Assembly: GCA_024743215.1 (NCBI GenBank)
Contig: JANSWZ010000005.1
Coordinates: 124,001-188,000 of the forward strand
Direction of reading: 5' to 3'
Length of the DNA stretch: 64,000 nt
Origin: Alphaproteobacteria bacterium
Lineage (GTDB): Bacteria; Pseudomonadota; Alphaproteobacteria; Rhizobiales; GCA-2746425
A program made the translations under genes and the position numbers. Positions 45,436 to 54,081 of this stretch are shown here, piece by piece (within the stretch, counting starts at the first letter, position 1; every line of letters begins with the position of its first letter). Under the pieces are notes generated by a model that saw only the letters and a program-made list of their open reading frames with translations, was not told where the DNA came from and did not search any database.

Positions 45436-46503
45436 CTAGACCTGCTTCACCCCAGAGCTCGCGTCGAAAACATGCATTTTTGCCGGGTCAAAACCCAGAT
45501 GAATGGTCTGTCCCGGTTTCACAGTGCTTTCGGCACTATCAATCAGCCTGATTTCTTCGTCTCCAAGGCGACACGTAAGATGCGTCTCACTGCCCATTGG
45601 CTCGACAACTTCCAAAACGACCGACATGTAGCCTTCTGCTTTCGCGTGCAGATGTTCAGGCCGGATGCCAAGCACGACGGACTGACCATTTTCCACTGGC
45701 AATCCGTCAGGCAGTGATATTTTCCCACTGCTCAAACGCAAATGCTTCATGCCGCTTTCCAGCGTTACCTGTCCATTGAGAAGATTCATCTGGGGTGCGC
45801 CAATGAATCCGGCAACGAACAGATTGTCGGGCGTGTTATACAATTCAAGTGGCGTCCCGATCTGTTCGATCTTGCCGTGATTCATCACAACAATCCTGTC
45901 GGCCATGGTCATGGCCTCGGTCTGATCATGCGTCACGTAGATCGATGTGGTCTTGAGACGCTGATGAAGCAGTTTGACCTCTTTACGCATGGATGTGCGC
46001 AGCTTGGCATCAAGATTCGACAAGGGCTCGTCAAACAGAAAGACTTCCGGGTTGCGGACAATGGCCCGGCCCATGGCCACACGCTGGCGTTGGCCGCCGG
46101 ACAAGGCCTTGGGCCGACGATCGAGGTAATCATCCAATCCCAGAATGGCACTTGCCTCCGCAACAGCTTTGGCAATGTCTTCCTTCGGTCGCTTTTCCAA
46201 CTCCAGCGCAAAAGACATGTTTTCACGCACCGTCATATGCGGATACAGCGCATAGGACTGAAACACCATGGCGATGTTTCTGTCTTTTGGCAGATGGTCA
46301 TTCACAATCTGGCCGCCAATTGCAATTTCGCCAGTGGTGGGATCCTCCAATCCTGCAATCATGCGCAGCATTGTGGATTTGCCGCAGCCAGACGGTCCGA
46401 CCAGAGCCACAAACTCACCATCGGCAATGGTGATCGAGACGCCATGGATCACATCGACCTTGCCGAAGGATTTTGTGATTTCTGTCAATGTGACGTCTGC
46501 CAT
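45436..46503 (-). CDS. Sugar ABC transporter ATP-binding protein (UgpC/MsmK type)
   Basis: 355 residues. Walker A GPSGCGKST near 37, signature LSGGQRQR near 135, Walker B VFLFDEPLSNLDAKLR near 155, YVTHDQTEAMTMADRIVVM, and a C-terminal regulatory TOBE region (residues about 235-350). This is the sn-glycerol-3-phosphate/maltose class of ATPases. It is transcribed away from the IclR gene and importer operon, which contains a binding protein and two permeases but no ATPase, so it is the likely motor of that importer. Confidence 0.9.
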   Translation of the reverse strand: MADVTLTEITKSFGKVDVIHGVSITIADGEFVALVGPSGCGKSTMLRMIAGLEDPTTGEIAIGGQIVNDHLPKDRNIAMVFQSYALYPHMTVRENMSFALELEKRPKEDIAKAVAEASAILGLDDYLDRRPKALSGGQRQRVAMGRAIVRNPEVFLFDEPLSNLDAKLRTSMRKEVKLLHQRLKTTSIYVTHDQTEAMTMADRIVVMNHGKIEQIGTPLELYNTPDNLFVAGFIGAPQMNLLNGQVTLESGMKHLRLSSGKISLPDGLPVENGQSVVLGIRPEHLHAKAEGYMSVVLEVVEPMGSETHLTCRLGDEEIRLIDSAESTVKPGQTIHLGFDPAKMHVFDASSGVKQV

Positions 46504-46584
46504 GCGAATTCCGATCAGGCTTTGAAAGTGGGCTCAAGGATGAGTGTGCAGGACGAATGTGTTTGTAATTTCGATTGACTATTA

Positions 46585-46627
46585 TTTCAATATTAGTATT
46601 TATAATTCCAAATGTGAAATATTGGAA
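46585..46627. promoter_or_regulatory. Candidate IclR operator
   Basis: Inverted arms TTTCAATATT (46585-46594) and AATATTGGAA (46618-46627) match at nine of ten positions across a 23-base gap, in the 132-base AT-rich divergent region between the ATPase and IclR genes. They end nine bases before the IclR start. Binding is inferred. Confidence 0.45.
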
Positions 46628-46635
46628 GCCCAAAC

Positions 46636-47442
46636 GTGAATCCAAGCGAGCGCCTGCTGCAAGTGATGGAATATCTGATGGCGGCTGGTCCAGAACCGGT
46701 CAAACAGATAGAAATCGCCCGTGATCTTGGTATTTCACCAGCCACGGTGAATCGGATTGTCCGGACGTTGTCCGAACGCGGCTACCTGTTCCGGACCAGT
46801 GAAAAATACTGCGTGCGCAATTTCCGTTTGATCCGAAATGTTCCCATGTCGGAAAGCTATCTGTCATTCCTCAGTGATCTGATGAATGAGATCACAGCTG
46901 TTGAGCGGGTGTCGGTTGAGGCTGTCGTGGTCTCCGGCTTCGATTTGCTGTGGCATTCGCGCACACAATTGCCCGATGCAAGTGTGGCAATTCGTGCGGC
47001 AACAGGGTTCCGACGCAGTCTTTATGAGCTGGATGCCATGGCGCGACTCTATCTCAGCCGTGTTGGCTGGGACGAGGTCAGTTACAAATTTTTCCCGGGT
47101 GGTTTTTTCAAAACCGGTCTGGAGATGGGAAGTCTGGCGCCCAGCGAAGCACGGCGCATCATCGAGCAAAGTGCCAAGGGTGACTTTGATCTGGATTTTG
47201 ACGGAAACCACGTTGGTGTGCGGCGCTTTGCAACCATCATTGAAGATGAGGCGGGCAATTTCCTGCATCTGCTCAGCCTTGCCGAGGCGGCAGTTCCGGT
47301 TCGGGACAATGATGCCCACATCGCCCATGCGCGCGACGTTTTGCAGAAGGCCCGGGCAACGCTGCAAGCCCAGATAAGGGCAGAAGCCATTGCCGACGGT
47401 GGCACCAAAAAGCATGAATTAAGCCCGCCTCATATCGGGTGA
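46636..47442 (+). CDS. IclR family transcriptional regulator
   Basis: 268 residues starting at a GTG. The N-terminal helix-turn-helix is PVKQIEIARDLGISPATVNR with the wing GYLFRTSEKYCV; residues about 75-245 form the IclR effector domain (ATGFRRSLYELDAMARLYLS; VGVRRFATIIEDEAGNFLHLLSLA). It is followed after 30 bases by the binding-protein gene, and probably controls both the operon and the divergent ATPase gene in response to the imported compound. Confidence 0.88.
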   Translation: MNPSERLLQVMEYLMAAGPEPVKQIEIARDLGISPATVNRIVRTLSERGYLFRTSEKYCVRNFRLIRNVPMSESYLSFLSDLMNEITAVERVSVEAVVVSGFDLLWHSRTQLPDASVAIRAATGFRRSLYELDAMARLYLSRVGWDEVSYKFFPGGFFKTGLEMGSLAPSEARRIIEQSAKGDFDLDFDGNHVGVRRFATIIEDEAGNFLHLLSLAEAAVPVRDNDAHIAHARDVLQKARATLQAQIRAEAIADGGTKKHELSPPHIG

Positions 47443-47472
47443 CTATCTGAAAGACCACACACGGAGGAAGTT

Positions 47473-48759
47473 ATGACAATACATAAAAAACTGATGCAAT
47501 TATCAGCGGCATCGCTGGCCGTAATAACAGGCTTTGCCCTGACCCCGACCAAGGCGGTTGCCGAGGATGTAGAAGTCCTGTTGTTTTCAATGCCGTTCAC
47601 AAGGGCGCTGGCCGAACTGGAGGCGGACTTTGAAGCCAAGACCGGCCTGACTGCGAAAATCGATGTCATCGGGCAGGATGTGTTTGAAAATCGCATCACC
47701 CTGTCCTTCACCGGAAAAACCGGAGATCTGGACGTTGTCCATGCACCGGTTATTCAGCTTCAACGCTGGGTAAAAGCCGGGTGGCTGCGCCCGATCACAG
47801 CTGAAACCGCTGCCATGGCCACCAAGGATGACATTCTTGCCGGTCCGCTGGATTCCTTCGTCGTGAATGGCGAACAGTGGGGACTGCCCTTCCTTGCCGG
47901 TACCGGCATGATGGCCTATCGCACAGACCTTCTGTCAGAGGCTGGTTTTGACGAACCACCCGCCACCTGGGAAGAGATGCTGACCGTTGCAGCGGCTGTA
48001 AAGGAAAAAGGCACGCCTGCACTGGCCATGCGCGTTGCACCTGGACAAGGCTTCAACATGTTCGTCTATCCGCAGATCATGCGGGCCTATGGCGGCAAGT
48101 TCTTCGCTGACTATCCAACCGATCTGACGCCATCCATGAACACGCCTGAGGGTCTGCAAGGCCTGGAAGTCTATTCAAAACTGATGAATGACTATGGTCC
48201 GGAAGGCATCGGCAACTTCAATTTTGGTGAAGTCACCGCCGCCATGCAATCCGGTCAGGTTGCGATGATCATTGACGAAAGCGGCTTGATTGCGCAGACG
48301 CTTGATCCGGAAAAGAGCCAGTTTGCCGATAAAATCAGCATCGCGGCAGTCCCAAGTGGACCCGCTGGCCGCTCGCCGGCCATTGCCGTACACGGTCTGG
48401 GTATTCCAGCAGACGCTCCAAATGCAGAAGCCTCATTCAAATTCATTGAATGGGCGACCAGTGAAGAAACACTGACAAAAATTGCTATTTCTGCAGGCTT
48501 TGCCGACTTCACACGCGCCTCTGTGGCTGACAATTCGGACGTTACAGAGCGGTTCAAATCCATCCATCCAGACTTTTTGAGCCTGCGTGTTCAGATGCTC
48601 AATGATGCGATTGGTCACTACCGTCCCTTGATCCCACAATGGCCGCAAATTGGTCAGGCTGTTGGCGAGAATATCAATGCTGCTGTGAACGGCATCATGA
48701 GCAATCAGGAAGCTCTGGAAGCCGCAGATGAAGAGATTGCAAACATCCTCGCGGAGTAA
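47473..48759 (+). CDS. ABC transporter substrate-binding protein, carbohydrate class
   Basis: 428 residues with a signal peptide (hydrophobic residues 8-25, cleavage probably before EDVEVLLF). It is a family 1 carbohydrate-binding lobe protein: VLLFSMPFTRALAELEADFEAKTG, GDLDVVHAPVIQLQRWVKAGWLRPI, WGLPFLAGTGMMAYRTDLLSEAG (split around residues 130-155) and a C-terminal helix set. The operon's permeases and divergent ATPase complete the importer. A saccharide, possibly sulfated because of the sulfatase gene, is the expected substrate. Confidence 0.9.
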   Translation: MTIHKKLMQLSAASLAVITGFALTPTKAVAEDVEVLLFSMPFTRALAELEADFEAKTGLTAKIDVIGQDVFENRITLSFTGKTGDLDVVHAPVIQLQRWVKAGWLRPITAETAAMATKDDILAGPLDSFVVNGEQWGLPFLAGTGMMAYRTDLLSEAGFDEPPATWEEMLTVAAAVKEKGTPALAMRVAPGQGFNMFVYPQIMRAYGGKFFADYPTDLTPSMNTPEGLQGLEVYSKLMNDYGPEGIGNFNFGEVTAAMQSGQVAMIIDESGLIAQTLDPEKSQFADKISIAAVPSGPAGRSPAIAVHGLGIPADAPNAEASFKFIEWATSEETLTKIAISAGFADFTRASVADNSDVTERFKSIHPDFLSLRVQMLNDAIGHYRPLIPQWPQIGQAVGENINAAVNGIMSNQEALEAADEEIANILAE

Positions 48760-48778
48760 GCGACCTTCCGCAGCATAT

Positions 48779-48811
48779 TTCTCCTCGGGGCATCTCCACC
48801 CCCGGGGGGAA
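48779..48811 (+). terminator. Hairpin with T-run after the binding-protein gene
   Basis: Arms TTCTCCTCGGGG (48779-48790) and CCCCGGGGGGAA (48800-48811) form 12 pairs with two G-U wobbles; loop of nine bases; followed by CTTTT. Placed 20 bases after the stop codon. Because the permease genes continue, it may act as a partial terminator that favours binding-protein expression. Confidence 0.65.
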
Positions 48812-48915
48812 CTTTTCAAACGTCTGTTCCGGGACTAAACAATGAGTGTCCCGACATAACTTTCAAACACCACTTCGGGCAGACAGCGTTCCAGGACCCT
48901 TTGAAGAAATCCGCT

Positions 48916-49803
48916 ATGCAAGACTATGTCGGCGTTCAGCCCGTCTTCCAGAGAAACTATAATCGCATGCTGTTGCCAGCTGTGATTGCGGTCGGCATTT
49001 TTGCTGTGCTGCCTTTGGCAGGCATGGTGGCACTGTCGCTGACGGATTTTCATCTGATCAATGGTTGGGACAAGGAATTCGGTCTGAAGAATTTCATTCG
49101 CCTGTGGAACGACAGACGCTTCATGAGTTCGCTGAATGTCATGATGCTGCTCAGTGTTTTCGGCGTGATCTTTCAGGTTCTTCTGGGCCTGCTGATTGCC
49201 GTCGGTCTTGAAAAAATTGTTCCAAAATGGCGGTTCATGCGCGGTATTTTCGTGGTGCCCTTTGTGGTTCCTGCGGTGGCAGTCGCGCTGATCTGGCTGA
49301 GCCTTTTCACACCCACGCTCAGCCCCATAAATGCGTTTTTTGATTTGTTCGGCATTACGGTACCAGCCATTCTGACCACCCAATATGGTGCTGTTGCTGC
49401 CATTGTCATTGCCGATACCTGGGCCAGCTACCCTTTTGTCATGCTGCTGATCCTTGCCGCGCTTCAGGGTATTTCCGGAGATCTGGATGAAGCCGCTTCA
49501 ATTGATGGCGCCACCAAGATGCAGATTTTCTTTCGCATCACCTTGCCCCTGCTGAAACCGGCATTGCTGATGGTGGCTCTGTTCCGTTTCATTGAAACGC
49601 TGAAGCATTTTCCACTGATCTTCATCATGACCAATGGTGGCCCCGGTCGCACCACACAGGCAACGAATTATTACGCCTATATTCAGACCTTCCAGTCATC
49701 AAATGTGTCCTATGGCGCGGCGATCGCGGTGTTTCTGTTCCTGTTTGCTGCCGTGATCAGCTTTTATGTTGCGCGCGCCAATATGAGGATCTCCGATGCC
49801 TAA
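48916..49803 (+). CDS. Carbohydrate ABC transporter permease (MalF/UgpA type)
   Basis: 295 residues from the ATG at 48916; a TTG at 48901 with AGGA upstream is an alternative start. Six membrane helices are visible and the EAA loop is DLDEAASIDGATKMQIFFRITLP, split near residues 190-212. The region DFHLINGWDKEFGLKNFIRLW is typical of the periplasmic loop after the first helix. Overlaps the next permease gene by eight bases. Confidence 0.9.
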   Translation: MQDYVGVQPVFQRNYNRMLLPAVIAVGIFAVLPLAGMVALSLTDFHLINGWDKEFGLKNFIRLWNDRRFMSSLNVMMLLSVFGVIFQVLLGLLIAVGLEKIVPKWRFMRGIFVVPFVVPAVAVALIWLSLFTPTLSPINAFFDLFGITVPAILTTQYGAVAAIVIADTWASYPFVMLLILAALQGISGDLDEAASIDGATKMQIFFRITLPLLKPALLMVALFRFIETLKHFPLIFIMTNGGPGRTTQATNYYAYIQTFQSSNVSYGAAIAVFLFLFAAVISFYVARANMRISDA

Positions 49804-50620
49804 GGCGCGTACCGGACCAAAACAGATCATCGGCGTCACCATGATGCTGGCATTTGTCGGCTTTACGCTGCTGCCGATCATCTGGGCGCTGATCCTGTCA
49901 TTTCGCCCAACCACACATCTGTTTGAGCCAATCTGGGAATCGCCGACGTTTCTGACGCTCGACAACTTCAACACGCTGGCGCGGTCTGATTTTCCAATCG
50001 CGCTGTTCAACAGTCTGGTGACCGCCGGATCATCCACTGTTCTGGCCATGATCATTGGTGTACCGGCCGGTTTTGCACTGGCAAAGGGCCGGTCCCACCG
50101 CAAATTCATTGCCTCCTGGGCGCTTTTGCTGCTGCGCATGGCGCCGCCAGTCGGCTTTGTCATCCCGCTGTTTCTGATCTATCTCAACATTGGTCTGCTG
50201 GATACCTGGGCCGGTTTGATCGCTGCCTATATGGTGCTGACACTGCCCCTTGTGGTCTGGTCGTCCTGGACATCGCTTGCGCAAATTCCCGATGAGCTGA
50301 TCGAAGCCTCGCTGCTAGATGGCGCGACCCTGTTTCAAACCCTCATCAAGGTTGTCCTGCCTGCGGCGCGACCCGGTATTGTTGCCACTGCGGTGCTGGC
50401 CTTTCTGATTGCCTGGAATGATTTCTTCTTTGCCCTGATCATCACTCGATCCTCAACCGTGACGGCCCCGGTCTCGGTGATGAATTTTGTGTCCTATGCC
50501 AGCGTTGACTGGGGTAGCATAGCGCTGGCCAGCGTGGTGCTGACCTTGCCAACCGTCCCTGTTATCATTTTCGCCAACAAGTACATCGTTCAATCCATGG
50601 GCGGGGCTGTGAAAGGGTAG
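49796..50620 (+). CDS. Carbohydrate ABC transporter permease (MalG/UgpE type)
   Basis: 274 residues, six membrane helices. EAA loop DELIEASLLDGATLFQTLIKVVLP (positions about 160-183; key E, G residues) and the C-terminal YIVQSMGGAVKG, typical of MalG-like subunits, are clear. It pairs with the preceding permease. The sulfatase gene starts two bases after its stop, which places the sulfatase in the same operon. Confidence 0.92.
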   Translation: MPKARTGPKQIIGVTMMLAFVGFTLLPIIWALILSFRPTTHLFEPIWESPTFLTLDNFNTLARSDFPIALFNSLVTAGSSTVLAMIIGVPAGFALAKGRSHRKFIASWALLLLRMAPPVGFVIPLFLIYLNIGLLDTWAGLIAAYMVLTLPLVVWSSWTSLAQIPDELIEASLLDGATLFQTLIKVVLPAARPGIVATAVLAFLIAWNDFFFALIITRSSTVTAPVSVMNFVSYASVDWGSIALASVVLTLPTVPVIIFANKYIVQSMGGAVKG

Positions 50621-50622
50621 TT

Positions 50623-52056
50623 ATGTCGCAAAAACCCAATATTGTTTTCATCCTGACCGACCAACAGCGTCTGGATACGATTGCGGCCCATGGCTTTGAC
50701 CATATGATCACGCCCAATATTGACGCGCTTGTGCAACAAGGCGCCACTTTTGAGAATATGTATGTAACGTCGCCCTCCTGTGCTCCCTCCCGAGCCTCCT
50801 TGTTCAGCGGCACCTATCCACATACAAATGGCGTCTTCCGCAATGATGAGCCCTGGAACTATTGTTGGGTGAAAGACCTGGCCGAAGCGGGCTATCGATG
50901 TGTGAATGTGGGCAAGATGCACACGATGCCCATTGAAGGCGCTTTCGGGTTTCATGAACGCCATGTGGTGGAAAACAAGGATCGTGATCACCCGAACCTG
51001 CCATTCTACCTGGATAATTGGGACAAGGCCCTGCATGCGCGGGGTGCCGCCAAACCCTCCCGCGTGAGTTACGCAAAGCGCCCAGATTATGACACCAGCC
51101 TTGGTGCCTTTGTCTGGGAACAGGCGGAAGATCTGCATCCGGATGTGTTTGTTGGCGAGACAGCCTGCTGGTGGCTGGAACGCTATCCAGGCGACGAGCC
51201 GTTCTTCCTGCAGGTCGGACTGCCCGGCCCGCACCCGCCCTATGATCCCACACAGGAATATCTAGATCCCTATCTGGAGCGCGATCTGCCGGAAGCGATT
51301 CTGGATTATGATCTCGACAGCCAGCCTGCGCCCTTGCGCGCCCTGCGTCAGAATCATCTGACAGAGGGCCATGATGCAGTGGTGCATTTGAAAGACCCGA
51401 CGCCAGAGCAACTGCATCGCCAGCGGGCGCATTACTATGCCAATGTCACCATGATCGACACGCAGGTCGGCAATATTATCTCAGCGCTGGACGCGCGCGG
51501 TGTGCTGGATAATACGGTGATCATCTTCACCTCGGACCACGGCGATTGCCTGAATGATCATGGCCATTCGCAAAAATGGAACATGTTTGAACAAAGCGTC
51601 CATGTGCCAGCTGTTATCTGCCGGCCGGGTCACATCAGCCCGGGTAAAACCATTCCTGAACTCGTATCGTTGATGGATTTTGGACCCACGATCCTGCAGA
51701 TGGCTGGTGCGCCGGTGCCGGACTGGATGGAAGCACGCACCCTATCGGATTTGCTGTTCGAAACCTCGGCTCATCCACGTGACAGGGTCTTTGCCGAACA
51801 TTCTGACGATGCCATTCTCACAGAGACACGGTTCATGACCATGATCCGCGAGGATCGCTGGAAACTGGTGCACTTCGTGGATTGTGAAGAAGGACAACTT
51901 TTCGATCTGGAGGCTGATCCGAAAGAACGCATCAATTTATGGAATGATCCGGACCACGCGGACATACGCCAAAAACTGATCGGTGAAATTCTCACCTGGC
52001 GCATTGAAAGCGCACGCAAGACTCAGGGTTTTGTGCAAATGCTGGCTGACGCTTAA
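50623..52056 (+). CDS. Sulfatase (formylglycine type)
   Basis: 477 residues of the alkaline phosphatase superfamily. The modification motif C-x-P-x-R is at 53-57 (Cys53, Pro55, Arg57 in SPSCAPSRAS), the first metal site at D13 (LTDQQR) and the second in FTSDHGDCLNDHG near residue 305. There is no signal peptide, so it works in the cytoplasm on an already imported substrate. The Cys would be oxidised to formylglycine by a maturase not encoded here. Sulfate ester or phosphonate/phosphate monoester cleavage cannot be distinguished by sequence; the sugar importer operon favours a sulfated saccharide. Confidence 0.88.
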   Translation: MSQKPNIVFILTDQQRLDTIAAHGFDHMITPNIDALVQQGATFENMYVTSPSCAPSRASLFSGTYPHTNGVFRNDEPWNYCWVKDLAEAGYRCVNVGKMHTMPIEGAFGFHERHVVENKDRDHPNLPFYLDNWDKALHARGAAKPSRVSYAKRPDYDTSLGAFVWEQAEDLHPDVFVGETACWWLERYPGDEPFFLQVGLPGPHPPYDPTQEYLDPYLERDLPEAILDYDLDSQPAPLRALRQNHLTEGHDAVVHLKDPTPEQLHRQRAHYYANVTMIDTQVGNIISALDARGVLDNTVIIFTSDHGDCLNDHGHSQKWNMFEQSVHVPAVICRPGHISPGKTIPELVSLMDFGPTILQMAGAPVPDWMEARTLSDLLFETSAHPRDRVFAEHSDDAILTETRFMTMIREDRWKLVHFVDCEEGQLFDLEADPKERINLWNDPDHADIRQKLIGEILTWRIESARKTQGFVQMLADA

Positions 52057-52069
52057 GCTCTGGACCTGT

Positions 52070-52089
52070 AAACGGCCAAAGGCTGTTTT
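52070..52089 (+). terminator. Terminator after the sulfatase gene
   Basis: Arms AAACGGCC (52070-52077) and GGCTGTTT (52081-52088), eight pairs with one G-U wobble and a tight AAA loop, running into TTTT. It is 13 bases beyond the sulfatase stop. Confidence 0.6.
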
Positions 52090-52114
52090 GCGGACTTAAC
52101 GACGTTGAATCAAT

Positions 52115-52468
52115 TCACCGAAACTCTTGAACGACCGCAATTTGACCAACGATTGCATCATTGAACTTGCTCATCTCATCAGCTGGTATCCAGTATTCCA
52201 AATGCGCCCGACCGCCAGCCTCCTGAACATCGTATGCGTCCAGATATGATTTGAGCACTTCAAAGCGGGTGACAAAGCCGGAACCGCTTGCTTTCACGTT
52301 CCAATCTCTAGCTATCTTGATCGCATATTCCTCGGTCAAGACTGGGTAGAAAATCGGTTGTTCAGGCAAGCGCGGTGGAAATTCCCGCATGCCGGACTGC
52401 TCAATCAAGACTAGCTCTTCTGGTCGAATCGGTCGCCAGAGAGTTACGGTTTCAAGCTCATTATTCAT
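52115..52468 (-). CDS. Conserved hypothetical protein, small soluble
   Basis: 117 residues without signal peptide or membrane segment. The stretches TLWRPIRPEELVLIEQSG, FPPRLPEQPIFYPVLTEEYA and IARDWNVKASGSGFVTRF recall a small family sometimes labelled ADP-ribosylation/crystallin J1 by automatic annotation, a name not backed by known activity. It is isolated, between the sulfatase and PBP-activator genes, and convergent with the former. No function is proposed. Confidence 0.7.
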   Translation of the reverse strand: MNNELETVTLWRPIRPEELVLIEQSGMREFPPRLPEQPIFYPVLTEEYAIKIARDWNVKASGSGFVTRFEVLKSYLDAYDVQEAGGRAHLEYWIPADEMSKFNDAIVGQIAVVQEFR

Positions 52469-52550
52469 TTCAAGTGTTAAGCACGGCAGTCTTTTGGCTT
52501 CAAGGCGTGGGATGCACTAAGGGATCGAAGCTGTCATCTGGCACTTTTAT

Positions 52551-52585
52551 CGGATTACCGCTCAACCACGCTGAGCGGTAATCCG
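52551..52585. terminator. Long perfect hairpin downstream of the PBP-activator gene
   Basis: Perfect 14-base arms CGGATTACCGCTCA (52551-52564) and TGAGCGGTAATCCG (52572-52585) with a 7-base loop, 10 bases after the stop of the minus-strand gene. Neither side has a T-run, so its termination ability is uncertain although its position suits a terminator. Confidence 0.55.
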
Positions 52586-52595
52586 AGAACAAGTG

Positions 52596-53807
52596 TCAGA
52601 AGCCCCGACTGTTCAAAGTGGTTGGTGCCGGACTGACAACACGGGCACCGCCAGACTGAACTTCGTAAACCGCCATGGCGCGTGTGTTGGTGCCATCTGC
52701 ATTAAAGCGGAACACACCATCAACACCGGCAAAGCCATCGGTGTTGGTCAGCACACGGCGGGTGAACTTGTCATTGCCAAAGCGCGCTGTCAGGCCAGCG
52801 GCCAGAATGGTTGCGTCAAAGGCCAGTGAAGCATTGCGCGGCGGAGCCGAGCCATAGGCCTGACGGTAGCGGCCGGCAAACTGATTGAAGCGATTGTTGG
52901 GCACTGATGCATAGATTGCGCCGCGCAGGGCCGGTTCAGCGGCAATTTCCGGTTCATCCCACTGACCGGATCCCACATAGAGCACACGCGGTGCCGTCAG
53001 GCCTGCGCCAGCCAGAAGCTGCGCCATAAATGTAACGGAGGCTGCACTGTCCGGCATGAACACGCCATCGATTGAGGACGACAATTTGGCAACTTCCGCC
53101 ACCTTTTGCTGCATGGAGGTGCGATCCAACGCATAGCGTTCGATGGTTGCAACGCGAATTCCGAAGTTGGATGCAGCTTCCCGGAACAACCCTTCATAGA
53201 TCAGGCCGGTCTGGTTGTTCGGCACAAGAACGGCAAAGGACTTTTTACCCTTTTGAGCGGCATAGGCAGCAGCCCGATAGACTTGATCCCGAGGCAGGAA
53301 GCCCATCAGATAAGCGCCTCTGGTGGCGACCTCGGTGCGTGTTGAAAAGGAGATAACCGGCACGGAACGCGGCACGGCCAATGAGGCAACGGGGCCGACT
53401 GCGCTGCCGAAGACAGGACCCAATATCAGTTCTGCCCCTTGCGACAGAGCGGCAGTGGCAGCAGCACGCGCGCCTTCAGGCGTTCCTTGCGTGTCTTTTA
53501 CCAAAAGCTGGATATTTGCGTTGGGAAATTCACGCAGTGCCAGAGCAGCGGCGTTCTTGAAAGATGTTCCAACGGTGCCTGCATTGCCCGTGGCCGTCAG
53601 CGGCACAAGCAGTGCAACACGCACCTCGCCACTGCCGATCACTTCACCCGTGGCATTCTGTGCGGTGTTGCCGAAGGGAGACCCCTGATTTCGAAACCCT
53701 GAACCGCCACCAAAGCCGGATGGCATACAAGCACTAAGCACTGCGCCAGCGGCCAGAACCGCAGCAGCACGAACCCAATTACGACGAGACAAATCTATAA
53801 AGGCCAT
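52596..53807 (-). CDS. Penicillin-binding protein activator-like lipoprotein (LpoA/periplasmic-binding type)
   Basis: 403 residues with a lipoprotein signal: hydrophobic stretch and lipobox LSAC (Cys27). A Gly/Ser/Asn-rich linker of about 40 residues follows, then a type 1 periplasmic-binding fold (VRVALLVPLTATGNAGTVG; LILGPVFGSAVGPVASLA; DGVFMPDSAASVTFMAQLL; LAFDATILAAGL). In Hyphomicrobiales this gene is usually found just upstream of rsmI on the opposite strand and is annotated as a PBP activator; amino-acid sensing cannot be excluded. Divergent from rsmI. Confidence 0.82.
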   Translation of the reverse strand: MAFIDLSRRNWVRAAAVLAAGAVLSACMPSGFGGGSGFRNQGSPFGNTAQNATGEVIGSGEVRVALLVPLTATGNAGTVGTSFKNAAALALREFPNANIQLLVKDTQGTPEGARAAATAALSQGAELILGPVFGSAVGPVASLAVPRSVPVISFSTRTEVATRGAYLMGFLPRDQVYRAAAYAAQKGKKSFAVLVPNNQTGLIYEGLFREAASNFGIRVATIERYALDRTSMQQKVAEVAKLSSSIDGVFMPDSAASVTFMAQLLAGAGLTAPRVLYVGSGQWDEPEIAAEPALRGAIYASVPNNRFNQFAGRYRQAYGSAPPRNASLAFDATILAAGLTARFGNDKFTRRVLTNTDGFAGVDGVFRFNADGTNTRAMAVYEVQSGGARVVSPAPTTLNSRGF

Positions 53808-54081
53808 AGCAACACCATATTATTTTGCGGTCTGTTGTTGACCGGACGCTTGACGAAGCATCAAAAGCGGAACCTGAAGAGACACCGCTCTTGCCTTTTA
53901 GGGCAAAAGCGCGAGAAATGTGAACACAACAAGGCGATTATTCGCATTATTCGTCCCTTTTCCGCTCTCCATGGTCGGAGATTTTAGTAAATATGTCGAT
54001 ATTAACTCATATTCCTTAACAGGAATTGGCAGATTCAGGTACAGCACCGGGACAAGACCAAGCGCTTCCCAAGGAGACCAC

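Noticed and set aside
45742-46578. 278-codon plus-strand frame opposite the UgpC-type ATPase
   Set aside because: Antisense shadow of a clear ABC ATPase, with many His/Gln residues and no motif.
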